This document shows, piece by piece, positions 46,195 through 58,400 of a DNA stretch of 64,000 bases. Source of the stretch: Zanthoxylum bungeanum (lineage: Eukaryota > Streptophyta > Magnoliopsida > Sapindales > Rutaceae); assembly GCA_019454045.1 (NCBI GenBank), contig SKCR01006514.1:310001-374000 (forward strand), written 5' to 3'. Position numbers and translations under genes: made by a program. The notes beneath the pieces were generated by a model, which did not search any database, had not been told where the DNA came from, and saw nothing but the letters and a program-made list of their open reading frames with translations. Position 1 is the first letter of the stretch; the number at the start of each line of letters is the position of its first letter.

Positions 46195-47118
46195 GAACTA
46201 TACATCCCCAAATCATTAATTTTTTTTGCGATTAAAATTTTCAACTTACGGATAAATTTATTTGGTTAAATGTTTTTTAATACAATATTAAGCCGATCCA
46301 TTTAAGCTTCTATTTTTCAATATCCACACAGTTAGATGTGATTTTCATTTCTTAATCAAATATTTGTTTCACAGTCCCATAAATTATTTTTTTGAAAAAA
46401 AAATTGCTCCATTTATATTTTTAAATATGTTATCAAAATATTATAATATTATTTTAAATTTCAATAAAATTAAACTTACAAATAATATGAACACATAATC
46501 TTACGTATTATTATAAAAAATTATATATATCATAAGATTAATTTATTATATTTATCGCTTTTATACCGCCACGAATATCGGCTTATCATCATCTAGTGAA
46601 CTGAAAAGCCCAATTTATAAAGAAGGGAAAAAAAAATGCTCCATCATTAATTTAACACGAGATATAAAAAAGTGTCCATCTCTCGAATTAACGAATTATA
46701 AAAATATATATATATATATATTTATTCTTTATCTAATAAAAAATACGCACATAGCAATGAGACTTCGACGTACCAACAAACCTCTTAATTAAAACTTCCA
46801 ATAATGGTGGTGTGTGCGGCCATGAACTTGTCAAGCAAAATCTAAATCTCGCTATATCCTGATTCGGATTTGATTTAATAAATTTATATTTTATATTTTA
46901 ATATATAAAAATTTATTTGGATATAAATATTGGTATATTATGTATAGAGATACAAGACAATATACATATATATTTTTTTAAAATACGGATTCATAATTGA
47001 AAATCTAAATCCGATTTTTTTAGTATGCAGATTTAGAATTGTACGAATCTTGACGGATCCGGATCAGACCCGGCTACCAATGATCAGATAATTTAATGGG
47101 TGAATGACACATGTATTT
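46195..47118. repeat. tandem segmental duplication, copy 1 (uninterrupted)
   Basis: About 920 bp from AAATCATTAATTTTTT to GGGTGAATGACACATGTA. It aligns colinearly with 47600-49524, including CTTATCATCATCTAGTGAACT, GAGACTTCGACGTACCA and GATACAAGACAATATACAT. No coding capacity. Confidence 0.85.
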
Positions 47119-47918
47119 TATTATTAATCATAATATTTGGATATTTCACAAACACACTGATTTAAATGGACACATCACTCAAGAATTTAAAAAGCACTCC
47201 ATAATATTTCATTAATTCCAAAAAACTATTTATACATGGAAAGGAAAAAATAATAATTATTGATGATTAAGGAAATAATTTATTATTGATTATCAACTTT
47301 ATACATTCTTCATTCTTAATATTTTACTTAATATTTATTAGTGAAAGTTTAAAAGTTAAAAGTTATATTAAGTTAACTATAAAAATATTAATAACCTAAC
47401 TAAATTCATGTTTACACTAAAATTTTATTCGCCATCATTAAAAAACTATAAAATGGAATAAGTTAAAATACATATTTATTAATTTCATCGGCGTATTTGG
47501 GGGGAACTAGTTAATATATAAATACTTAAAATCATAATTTTTCATTAACATGTCCACATCAACTCCCTTAATCCTAAAAAATATCCGCATATGCAAGTTC
47601 ATTGTGCCCTAAGTCATTAATTTTTTTAATATTAAGTTTTTTAACTTACAAATAAATTTATTTGGTAAAAAAAATTTCAATACAATACTAAGCGGATCTA
47701 TAAACCTTTAATTTTCAACATCCACAAAGTTAGATGTGATTTTCATTTCATAATCAAATATTTGTTTCACAGCCCATAAAATCTTTTTTTACATAAAAAA
47801 AAATTGTTCAATTTATATTTTTAAATATGTTACGGAACTGATATAATATTATTTTAAATTTTAATTAAATTATACTTATAAATTATATGAAAACACAACT
47901 TTATGTATTATTCTAATA

Positions 47919-48230
47919 TCTATATAATAAAGGAGAATGTTGTTAGAGGAAAGAGAGTGTATCCAACGGCTCTCTTTATGTGGCTTAATTGATGGCCCAG
48001 ATCATTTCATTGGTAATTGAAGGAAAGAGAGAGTGAATTAATTGATGGAAATTGTCAAAAATCTTCAAATTTTCAAATTAAAAAATAGAAAGTTAAACTA
48101 AAAAATAAAATTATTTAATTCTGTAACACCGTGCCGTAGGCACGGGCGGCACCGGCAAATACTGTAACATTGTGTCGTAGGCACATGCCAAATATTGTAA
48201 CACCGTACCGTAGGTACGGGCAAAAACTAG
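47919..48230 (+). mobile_element. non-autonomous Helitron, 312 bp
   Basis: Begins TCTATATAATAAAGGAG after an A and ends CAAAAACTAG before a T, the Helitron A/T insertion rule with 5' TC and 3' CTRR. A hairpin CCGTACC-GTA-GGTACGG (48203-48219) ends 11 bases before the terminus, as in canonical Helitrons. Two more versions of the hairpin module precede it (about 48121-48159 and 48161-48192). No Rep/helicase gene. Confidence 0.9.
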
Positions 48231-48579
48231 TATATATATAAATTACAATATATTTATAAATAATGTGATTAATTTATTATATTTATCTCCTATGAACCGG
48301 CCCGAACATCGGCTTATCATCATCTAGTGAACTAAAATGCCCAATTTATAAAGAAGAAGAAAATATGCTCCATCATTAATTTGAAACGAGATATAAAAAT
48401 GTGATCCATCTCTCGAATTAAACAATTTTTCTAATAATAAATACCCACAAAGCAATGAGACTTCGACGTACCAGCAAACCTCTTAATTAAAACTTTCAAT
48501 AATGGTGGTGTGGGCGGCAATGACACTGTCAGGCAATATATAGATATTCCATATTCGGATTCGGATTTGATTTAATAAT

Positions 48580-48752
48580 TTTTTTTTGAAATGTTGGAAA
48601 CTCCGTCATCAAATCATCTGATTCAAGCTTAAACAGAGTAAGTAAAATTTCCGACTGTTCCAGACTCTCACAAATAAGACACATTCTGTTTCGAACCCAT
48701 AACCTAAATGACAAATCATGAATCATACATCATCAAACCACGTCCATTGGAA
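48580..48752 (-). mobile_element. SINE copy G
   Basis: Minus orientation with head GGACGTGGTTTGATGATGTATG, B box GGGTTCGAAACAG, GAGTCTGGAACAGTCGG and tail GAGTTTCCAAC followed by A-rich sequence. Flanks GATTTAATAAT and GATTTAACAAC look like a diverged target duplication. Confidence 0.8.
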
Positions 48753-48801
48753 ACGATTTAACAACTATATATACAAGTATAGCATGTAGGTATATAGAAT
48801 T

Positions 48802-48919
48802 TAGGGGTGTTCATGGGTCGGGTCTGGTTTTTGGATTTTTTATGACCCGATCGGGTCGGGTCGCAAACGAATCGGGTCAAAAATTACGGGTCGGATCAGG
48901 TCAACATAATATGCAGTAA

Positions 48920-48957
<38 letters not shown>

Positions 48958-49312
48958 AAATGGCAAAGTATTTGATTAATATCTACATGATCACGAGTTC
49001 GATTCTCACCATTAACATTTTGTTAAAAAAATAAAATTTGCGAAAATTGTTTAAGTTGAGATTCGAACCTCAGATCATTTAAAGATTATGTAAACTTTGT
49101 CACTTCAGCTACACTTGTTTCTTGTCAAAATTGTATCATTAAAAATATATATATTATAATTATAATATCATTTACATCGGATCGGGTCGGGTCGGGTCAG
49201 ACCCGAGTTTTCTGACCTAAATTCGTGACCCGACCCGATATTTCGGGTCGGGTCCAAATTGACCCGAAATTGAATTTTAAAATTCATAAACCCGATTCTA
49301 TGAACACCCCTA
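48802..49312. mobile_element. hAT MITE with GGGTCGGGTC ends and tRNA-like interior, copy 2
   Basis: Termini TAGGGGTGTTCATGGG and TCTATGAACACCCCTA. The 8-bp flanks ATAGAATT (48794-48801) and ATAGATTT (49313-49320) match at 7 of 8. It has the same layout as 17025-17524. It keeps CACGAGTTCGATTCTC on plus and GAGGTTCGAATCTCAAC on minus, both resembling B boxes. A (TA)n run lies at 48928-48954. Confidence 0.88.
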
Positions 49313-49629
49313 ATAGATTTAACAAATCCATATTTTATATTTTGATATATAAAAATTTATTTGGATCTAAATATAAGTATATCATGTATAGAGATACAAG
49401 ACAATATACATATATATTTTTAAAGTACGGGTTCATAATTGAAAAATCTAAATCCGATTTTTTTAGGTTCAGACCGGACCCGACTACCAATGATGATAAT
49501 TTAATGGGTGAATTACACGTGTAGTTCATGCATCATATGATCAATTGTGTTATCTTCGGCATTTTACTTTCATATAGTAAACAAAATCCTCAAAAATCCA
49601 CCACACCTAATTAAAAAAAAAAACTCAAT

Positions 49630-49670
<41 letters not shown>

Positions 49671-49672
<2 letters not shown>

Positions 49673-49818
49673 AGAACGTTTGAAATCCCACCACTAAATC
49701 ACCCATTCTGGGCCGCGGCGCAGGTAAAATCACCGGCTGTCCCTAAGAAGTGCACCCCCTGGATTCGAAACAGAACCTCAAAGTGAGATCCTGAACCCTA
49801 CACCACCAAACCACACCC
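49671..49818 (-). mobile_element. SINE copy H, directly upstream of the YUCCA-like gene
   Basis: Minus orientation with head GGGGTGTGGTTTGGTGGTG, GATCTCACTTTGAGG, B-box-like GTTTCGAATCCAGGGGG, GGGACAGCCGGTG and ACCTGCGCCGCGGCCC, then GGTGGGATTTCAAACG. It is inserted in a TA microsatellite, which masks the target duplication. Its head ends about 70 bases before the ATG at 49889. Confidence 0.88.
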
Positions 49819-49888
49819 CATATATATATATATACACACACACACAAGTAAAAGCCCTGAAGAAAGAAGAAAGCAACAAAGAAAAATA

Positions 49889-51897
49889 ATGCAAGAGGCA
49901 GCAGTAATAATAGTAGGCTCCGGCCCCTCCGGTCTGGCCACTGCCGCATGCCTCAGCCTTCAATCAATCCCTTACATAATTCTTGAAAGAGAGAATTGTT
50001 ACGCTTCCATTTGGAAAAAATATTCATATGATCGTCTCCGTCTCCACTTAACTAAACAGTTTTGTGAGCTCCCTCACATGCCGTTGCCTTCATCTCATCC
50101 AACATTTGTCAGCAGAACCCAATTCGTTCAGTACTTAGATGACTACGTTTCTCGTTTCAAAATCAGCCCAATATTGTACCAAAGATCAGTTGAAATGGCA
50201 AGCTATGATGAGGCATGTAACAGATGGAACGTTAAGGCTAGGAACTTGAGTTCCGGTGAGGTTGAGGAATATTCCGGGAGGTTTTTGGTAGTTGCCAGTG
50301 GAGAAACAGACAACCCTTTTACGCCGGAGATTGAAGGGTTGGGTTCTTGGACTGGAGAAGCTATTCATTCGACTCAGTATAAGAACGGGAAAGGTTATGG
50401 TGACAAGAATGTGTTGGTTGTTGGTTCTGGAAATTCTGGCATGGAAATTGCACTAGACCTTGCTAATCATGGGGCTAAAACCTCTATAGTCGTCCGCAGC
50501 CCGGTAAACAAATCTCGATTCGGTGCTGAACTAAGTTTTATATGCAGTGTTTGTATCTCAGCTCAGTGACGAATCCAAACCCTAATTTTTATTCAATGAT
50601 TTAATTTACTTAATTACTAAATAACTTGATATGTTTACACATTTAATTTAATTATTAATCAGGTTCATGTATTGTCGAGGGAGATGGTGTACATAGGGTT
50701 AAATTTGTTGAAATATAATGTTCCATGTGGCATGGTGGACACATTGATGATGATGCTTAGCAAGCTTGTGTATGGAGATTTGAGCAAGTATGGGATACAT
50801 AAGCCTAAGGAAGGTCCATTTTTCATGAAACTTGCTTATGGAAAGTATCCGGTTTTCGATATCGGAACCTGTAAGAAGATTAAGTCCGGCGAGATTCAGG
50901 TAACTCTGAGATATATCGATATAAAAAAGATTCACTATCTATATATTTTATTTTTCTGTCTTTCTCATTTAATGTTTGTTAGTTGGCTTTATTATTTTAC
51001 AATGTGGGTGATGAAATGGACACTTATTAAATTGACTACAATTGATGTACAAATCTTTAATTCTCAGTTTTTGTGATGGAAGACTTGCTTTTATTTTACC
51101 TAGTTTTAATTTATTGGATAAGGATCCTCTTATTTTTTTTTACCCTCTCATCGGTATTATTATTTAATGACATGTAACGTAAATAAATAGATGATGAAGA
51201 TTGAGTTGACAATACTAAGAAGAAGAGAATACTAATTCATTGATTTTTTGTATTTTAAATGTTTTAATTCCTTCTCCTGTACAAAAGTTGGAATGTCAAG
51301 TCCGAATAAAAGAAAAAGATTGTGTTAGATTTCTTTCGACAATCTGATACATAACGAAAAACCACAGTAAAAAGAGATATATAAATTTCTAATTTAATTA
51401 GATAATAATTATGAATAGAACACAATAATATAAAAAGATTCATGTACATAGGCGGCATCATTGATTTGATTTTTTGGACGTTATACTTCAATAATTTAAT
51501 AATATGCACAGGTGTTGCCGGGGATAGAAAGCATTAGAGGCAGCGAGGTGATATTTGAGAATGGCCACTCGCATCTCTTTCATTCCATTATTTTTTGTAC
51601 TGGCTTCAAGAGATCAACAAATACGTGGCTCAAGGTAAATATCATACCACAAAATAATAATAATAATAATAATAAAATTGAAAAATAACAAATTTTACTT
51701 TGGGCTTTACCACTTGTTCTATATATGTGCAGGGGGATGATTATATGCTGAACGATGATGGAATACCGAAGCAGAGTTTCCCAAATCACTGGAAAGGGAA
51801 GAATGGTTTGTATTGTGTTGGATTGTCAAGGAGAGGACTCTATGGAGCTGCTGCTGATGCTCAAAATATTGCTAATCATATCAACACCCTCCTATGA
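49889..51897 (+). CDS. YUC: YUCCA10/11-type flavin monooxygenase (auxin biosynthesis)
   Basis: Four coding exons: 49889-50503, 50663-50899, 51512-51634 and 51733-51897, all GT-AG; 1,140 nt, 379 aa. YUCCA enzymes convert indole-3-pyruvate to indole-3-acetic acid using FAD, NADPH and O2. The FAD site GSGPSG is at residues 10-15, the NADPH site GSGNSG at 179-184, and a late CTGF (about 313-316) stands where many family members have [26 protein letters not shown] and the end block [20 protein letters not shown] are typical. Length (under 390 aa) and lack of a long N-terminus fit the YUC10/11 clade, usually expressed in seeds and embryos. There is almost no leader beyond the SINE at 49671-49818, so that SINE may form part of the promoter or 5' UTR. 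Confidence 0.93.
50900..51511 (+). other. second intron of the YUCCA-like gene
   Basis: 612 bp, AT-rich, donor CAG/GTAACT and acceptor TGCACAG/GTG. No nested feature. Confidence 0.7.
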
Positions 51898-52404
51898 ATT
51901 TGCATATATATATATATTACACGATATCGCTGTTACCAAAATAAAAAAAAATATATATATTAGTTTGCAAATAAGTTTGATACAATGATTTGCAAATTTA
52001 GGGTTAGTTTTGTTGATGGTGGATTTGTTGATGGTCATGCTTAGCAATAAGTTTGCATGTGCTTCATTCCTACCAAGTAAAAATACGAATAAATTAATAA
52101 TTTGATTATCACATCAGTACATCAAATGCTTTCATTGCTAATGGCAGCAGGCACCTCTCCTACAATCATATGCTCTCCCTGATATGAAAAGAATATAAGG
52201 CGGAAAATTGTTAGAACTTGAAAAGAAATAAATAAAAACCGACCACCAGGTCCAGGAGACTGAAAATATGGCCCTAAAAGGACCTGAAGGCAGAAGCCTC
52301 CGCGGCGTTGCGGTTTGGTGGTAGGCATGCAGGCTTCATTGCCCTCACCACGCCTTCCGTGCTTGGCTAGAGCGATGTGCTTCGGATCAAATCTCTCAAA
52401 CATT
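51898..52404. other. shared 3' flank of convergent YUCCA-like and DEG2 genes
   Basis: About 500 bases between two stops on opposite strands. The part from about 52130 to 52404 is GC-richer and probably DEG2 3' UTR. The 103-codon minus frame at 52122-52433 starts inside the DEG2 C-terminus in another frame and is a shadow. Confidence 0.55.
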
Positions 52405-55400
52405 TCATGCCCACAGGAGTCCGTCGAAACCAATTTCCAAATTTGAAACCGGGCTGTCGTCTGAATCCTGTTTTATTGCCTGGTTCTCTCCCGATGGATC
52501 CACATATGGCTCCAGAAGATCAGATGATCTTTCCGATGGAATTCCATAGTCTTTGAGAATGCATGATGAAGCAGCAGTAGCAGCTTCCCTCTCCAAAACA
52601 GATAGGTAATTGTCTTCAAACTCGAAGACTAGATACTTGTCCCTGCATGCTGGTCAAGAACACGGGGAACCATGAGAGTACAGTGAGACTGAACAAAATA
52701 GCCTACCAAAAGGAAGATGTTGTCACTCACAGTCGACAAGGTGGGCTAGGTGATGGATGTTTTTTATTCTAGTTCCGTTGAACTTCAAGACCTACATATT
52801 TTATTAATAAAAAATAATGAATATATATAAATAATTTCGCAGCTTTTAGCCTGCGAGTTTTAAATGGTAACAGAAGACTTGCCTGCTGATTGCTCATATC
52901 CTCATATCCAATGCTCGCTTCATTTGCTAAGACCTAACAATAGAAAACACAACAGGAAAAACAAAACTCAGTTAGTTATATAAAACATCATAAAATTCTG
53001 AAGAAAGCAATGTATTGATCCAACAGAATATAAATGAGAAAGAAAATCACTGCCACTATTCAGAGATAAAGAGAAACTAGCATTAAGCAGATTAGCAGAA
53101 TGAATGGTTTGAGCTTCAAGCGCAACCGATAATCTGAACATTCAATTTATGATGCCAGATGGAAAAGCATTTAGCTTACCTGTGATAGGATCACAATTTG
53201 TTCCCCTCTAAACCTTGCCAAAGAGTATCGTGCCTTGGCTAGCAGCTTTAGCTAATTAGAACAAAGAACACCGAATTAAATTTCTAACCAAGAATTATCA
53301 AATTTTCTTGTGAAATGTTGATTTTAAATGAAAACTATACTTACCCCGATGGAGTCGTCACATTCTTCCCTGTAAGCAAAGTAGAAAAATAAAATGAACT
53401 AAATAGTTAATATTCAAATTTTGGCAGTAAAAAACTTTCTGAGGATTTATACAGCCAACTGTGAGAATTAAAGTTTAACGTACTCTATCAGTGGTTCCGA
53501 GAGTGGGGTAAACACCAAACCAGCGATTATGAGATAAGAAGGCTGACCTCCATCAATATGATACGGAACCTTGAAGTGAGTGAATGAGAAATTACATGTA
53601 GTTAGCATCTAAACATGAAAGCTGATGACAAACAGATTTCTACATATAATTTTCTACCAAGGTCAAGTCAATGCTATACCAAGTGCACTCGTGGATTTAA
53701 GGCTACTTTAACTTTCATGAATGTCCCAGCTCTAATTATTCCAAGCTCTGATACATCGCCTGCAAATCTGTGTAGGAGCATCCTTAGATATAATAATCAC
53801 TATAAGATAAGCCTAAACATCACAGAATTACAAATTAATATGAAATACTTGAGGTAGAAAGAAGCAAACATTAAATGACTTGAGAGAATCGAGCAAATTA
53901 AATACTAAATGGCATAAACTGTCAATACAATAGTCTGAAAACATGTTATAAGCAAAAATATATGTCTATACTATACTGATACATATCACAGACTGCATTA
54001 CCGAAAGCAAAATCCAACTACACAAAAGGTATTACACAGTACAAAGCATAAGGTTCTAACCACAACCCAAACATGGTAGCTTCTAGCAGCACAAATTGAT
54101 CAGATTTTGATTACTTGTAGGATCGTCTACAGCAACCCATAGTACAATCAACCTTTGCAATGTATGCCAAAAAGGTAGCGCAGATAGATAGGAAGAGAAA
54201 CAAGTACCCCGATTTCAGTGGACTCATGTAATGCAGTAGTTTGCCAACAACAGAGATTTCTATCTTACTAGGTCAACTGCTTGTACTGTTTTCATAGATG
54301 CTACATTGAACAGAAAGTATAAAAAATAAGATGCCGAATATATGTTTGGAAGATGCGTTTACTTTTGACTAATGAGGTAGCGGAATGCTATGCGCTCATT
54401 TGAACGGAATGGTACTGTTCCTTCAGACCCCACTTGGACATCATCAAAGCTTACAATCACGTCTCCCTGTAAAATCACAGGTAATATCAAAGTTAGTGAA
54501 ATAAAATTCCCTGTTGAAGACCAGCCTTTTTAGTGGAAGTTACCTTCTCTACCACAAACCTCACTTTTAGCTCTATCATCTCATTTCTCAAACTATCTAG
54601 ATATCAATTAAGTAGCTCAGACACAATTTAACATTTACAATGATTCAACATTTTTGCGATCATTCAATAAGAATGAATGAAATTAAATACAAGAAGCTCC
54701 TGAGGCGTTGAAGAGCCAGCATACCTCCTTTAAGACATTATTTGCATCGGTTGTGGGTTCAACTCTCCTTACCAGCACACCCTGCATGAGATAGATTAAT
54801 CTACTAAAAAATGAAGCTCAGTGATGAAATCTGAGGCATAATGAAAAGCCATGCAGTGTATACATAACAGTCCAAATAATACAATTTTATATACTAATAC
54901 CTCCATTTTTTTCCAGTTCACGCAACCATAAAAAACCTGATCATTTATACTCGACTCATGCAACTTTTTCACAAACATAAAAAGTCCTTTGCATGCATAT
55001 TATCAACATACTCAAATGATTTTTCAATATTTATTCACATTACCTTGCTGATTGGCACAAATATATGTTCTAACACGGTATATTTAGTTTATATATTTAC
55101 CTTGGCACAAATATATCTCTAAGATATTGTTACATGATCATTGAGATATGATTATGTAATTTTAATGATTATTAGTATATTTAGTTTATATATTTACCTT
55201 AATATAATGCCTATATAAAGGTATATTTTTTGTATTTCTAAGTATTTAGAAATATAGAATTGTCTTATTTCTTTACAATATCCCACACTTGAGGAAATTT
55301 GAATACAACTTTTTGACAGTGACTTTGTCCAGAAATGCACACACCCACTACATCATCTAATCAATACAAAGAACAACACAGAGGGGTGGGATTGCCAAAA

Positions 55401-58400
55401 GAAACTATATCAAAATTTTCAGCAGATGCAACACCAAGAAAGTGTAAAGAAAACTTTTCTTTGACAAGACTCATAAATGACACCTCCAAAGAAAAGACAC
55501 ACCTCATTAGATGGTACTTTTAAGCATGCACGTAGTGCTGGATTCTCCAGCTTCTGCAGCAATACACCAAGGCAAGGGAAACCTGGAGGTCAAGGTATCA
55601 AAGACTTTTTGAGTTTCCAGATCAATCTTTATCATTTAGTTCAGGAAAGTGATAGGAAGTGGTAATCTGCGCTGAGTCGCTGACAGATTCTGAAGGTGTC
55701 CATACACTGAATTGTACAAATTTCTAAAAACGCAGCACTCAATTACTAATATATTTCACTTCTCTAGAATTACAACTATGTGTGCAAGCATGGATATGTG
55801 CCAACACAAAGATATACACATTTATATAAGCATACTGATTTTCAAATGAATAAATACAAAGCTGTAATAAAGGCTTCACAAGGAAACATATAACTAAGAG
55901 CAAGATCAAATAATGCATGTAGGGGAACCTCTATAACAAGATTTCATTTCCAGAAAAGACCAGAAATAAGAAGATTCAGGAGTATTGAACTGAATTTTTA
56001 AAATGAACTGATCTGAACGTTAGTAACAACTCTCAGGCTATACAATGAATGACAAGTTCTTCAATGCACCACAATGGACAAATAAAATCATTGCTTCAGA
56101 AAAAGCCAACATTTATAGAATGCACACATAAATCAAACTACAAAAAATAATATCCAAGATGAACAATGTGAAAATATTGAAGAAAAGAAGAGACTCACCA
56201 GTGTACTTCCCATTCCTCTCATAGTCATTCAAAAAATGAGATACAACCATAGTTGGAATCACATATCCAATATTTTCAACCTCTTCAGATCTGTAAACCT
56301 AGAAAAATATCTTATAAAACGACTTAGAATAACCATTTGCAGCAAAAACTGCAAGTAAGAATAAGCGATCTTCACACAAGAGCAAAAGAGAAAGAATTGT
56401 CCGTGGTTAAAATAAGAAGATTGGACTTAGAAACCATGCTACAATATGAACAAGGAAGCAAGTTTCAAAAATAATAACTAATAGAAAGAAAAGGAGTTCA
56501 CAAAGTTTAAAAAATAAAAATTCATAGAAAGAAAAGGATTTCGCACTACATAACTGGTTAGATACCAACCAAACAGACCATGTAAAAACTGATACACTAA
56601 AAGTGGACTGGACTGAATCAGTCATATATTGATCCAATAAATAGATAGTTATGGAATAACTAGACATACATTTCTTTAACAAAAGACCAAAAATCTACCT
56701 GAAAGGCCACCCCAATGCACTCGCCCTTGTCATTGAATGCAGGACCACCACTATTACCTAAAATCTAGCAAAGTATAAGCAGTTGCTATCACAATGATAT
56801 AGAATAATGCCTTCATGAGAAAAAAAAATACAGGAAGTTGTGATATTAAGCAAGTTTCAAATGGAAAAGCTTTTTATGGGGAAAAAAAATCAAATATATA
56901 AGTTTCTACTCACCAGGATTTATTGCTGCATCAATTTGAATGCCTAACAATTCAGATGACCCGTGAGCATATGAAGTGACCTGAGGAAATAACACTGGTG
57001 AAACTTGATACTGTATAATTGTTTAACATACTGACACAAAGGTAAGACAACTTGATATTTAGCATATAGTTTCAACTCGATAGGGTCGGTAATCATACCT
57101 CTATTCGGGACACAACTCCCTTTGTTACTGAAATGGTGTCTCCTCCAAGAGGATATCCTACAACAGTTACTGCATCCTGGCCACCAAGAAAGTATTACAA
57201 AAGGAGTTCAAAACACACAAATGAAGAATTTCCCACTAGTAAAATGCCATAGATTCTGTAACTAGAGATAAATTTAAGATCTTCAAAATCTGACTTTTCA
57301 TAATCCGTTAAAGCTGTATAAACCAGGTACAATACCATTGATGCCAAGTTAACTTAGATGGAAGGTCATGCTTTTTGTTTAATCACAACAATGTCAGATC
57401 TGTATCAGACAGACAGGTATAACTTTACAAATCCTATGATAGACATTACTCTGCTTTTTATGATGTGTTTTAAGTTGCACCAACAGAATAAGTCCATGCA
57501 CATGATAAAACACAGAAACACCATTATTCCAAGGGGAGGTGGTAATTTAAACCTGAAGACGAGGCAAGTGTCCAAAATGTAGTGGTTCAGCGCCCTTCCA
57601 AAATTCCTCACTTTCAACAGAAAGCAAAGCTATATCACAATCAACACCCCTGGCTAAAACCTGTGCATTAAATAACAAAGAGTGCAAGATAACAACACTT
57701 ATTTAATGTTAAATAAGAATAAGATTATCTCAGTTGAACAACTTGAGGAAAGTGTACTTAAACTGTAAATCTATTTTAAGTGCATCAAAATCACAAATAT
57801 ATGACTTAAGTGAAGCAACCGAGAAACACTTCCACAATCTCTAAAATGTAGAAAGAAAGCCTGGATCAAACCAAACCCTAAAACCACAAGTTTTGATACA
57901 AATATGAAAATAATAGCAGAGAAATTAAAAGTTTGACCATTCTTCTATTGACATTGCATATGGAATGTTTCATGTTTCCACTTGACAATTTATGTGTTTC
58001 AATTGGTTCATTTGATTTAAAGGTAAACCACAATTTTACTTTTCCTTAATATTTTTAAAAGTTTGTTCAGAAAATATGTCTCGTCATAACATCTAAATTA
58101 CGAGTCACATTCTAAGAAATGAACTAAAGAACAAATGCTAGAGACAAACACAACTGTTTCAACTGCAAACCTGAAGAGCAGTTGGCAATCAAGACAGAAG
58201 CACTAACACTCTCTAGTCTCTTCACTAATTCTACTTTAAGAAAAACAGGGAAAATCCATAACAGACTCGATCATATATTCAATACCTCTTTATAGAAAAT
58301 CCTTTTTTTCTGGTTACCTGTGTTTGTACCTCCAGATGTTATAGAGAAAAAAAACATATCACCACCATCTCAAAAAGAATATTTGGCTACATCTAAACAT

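Larger units (their letters stand above)
47600..49524. repeat. tandem segmental duplication, copy 2 with three later insertions
   Basis: Same sequence as 46195-47118 but interrupted by a Helitron (47919-48230), a SINE (about 48580-48752) and a hAT MITE (48802-49312). Removing these leaves about 0.9 kb, equal to copy 1. The insertions are absent from copy 1, so they followed the duplication. Confidence 0.85.

Noticed and set aside
46195..49524. The two 0.9-kb repeats as LTRs of a retrotransposon
   Set aside because: No TG/CA ends, primer site or polypurine tract at the repeat borders; a tandem duplication is simpler.
52122..52433. 103-codon minus frame as an independent gene
   Set aside because: It begins in the DEG2 last exon in another frame and runs into the 3' UTR.
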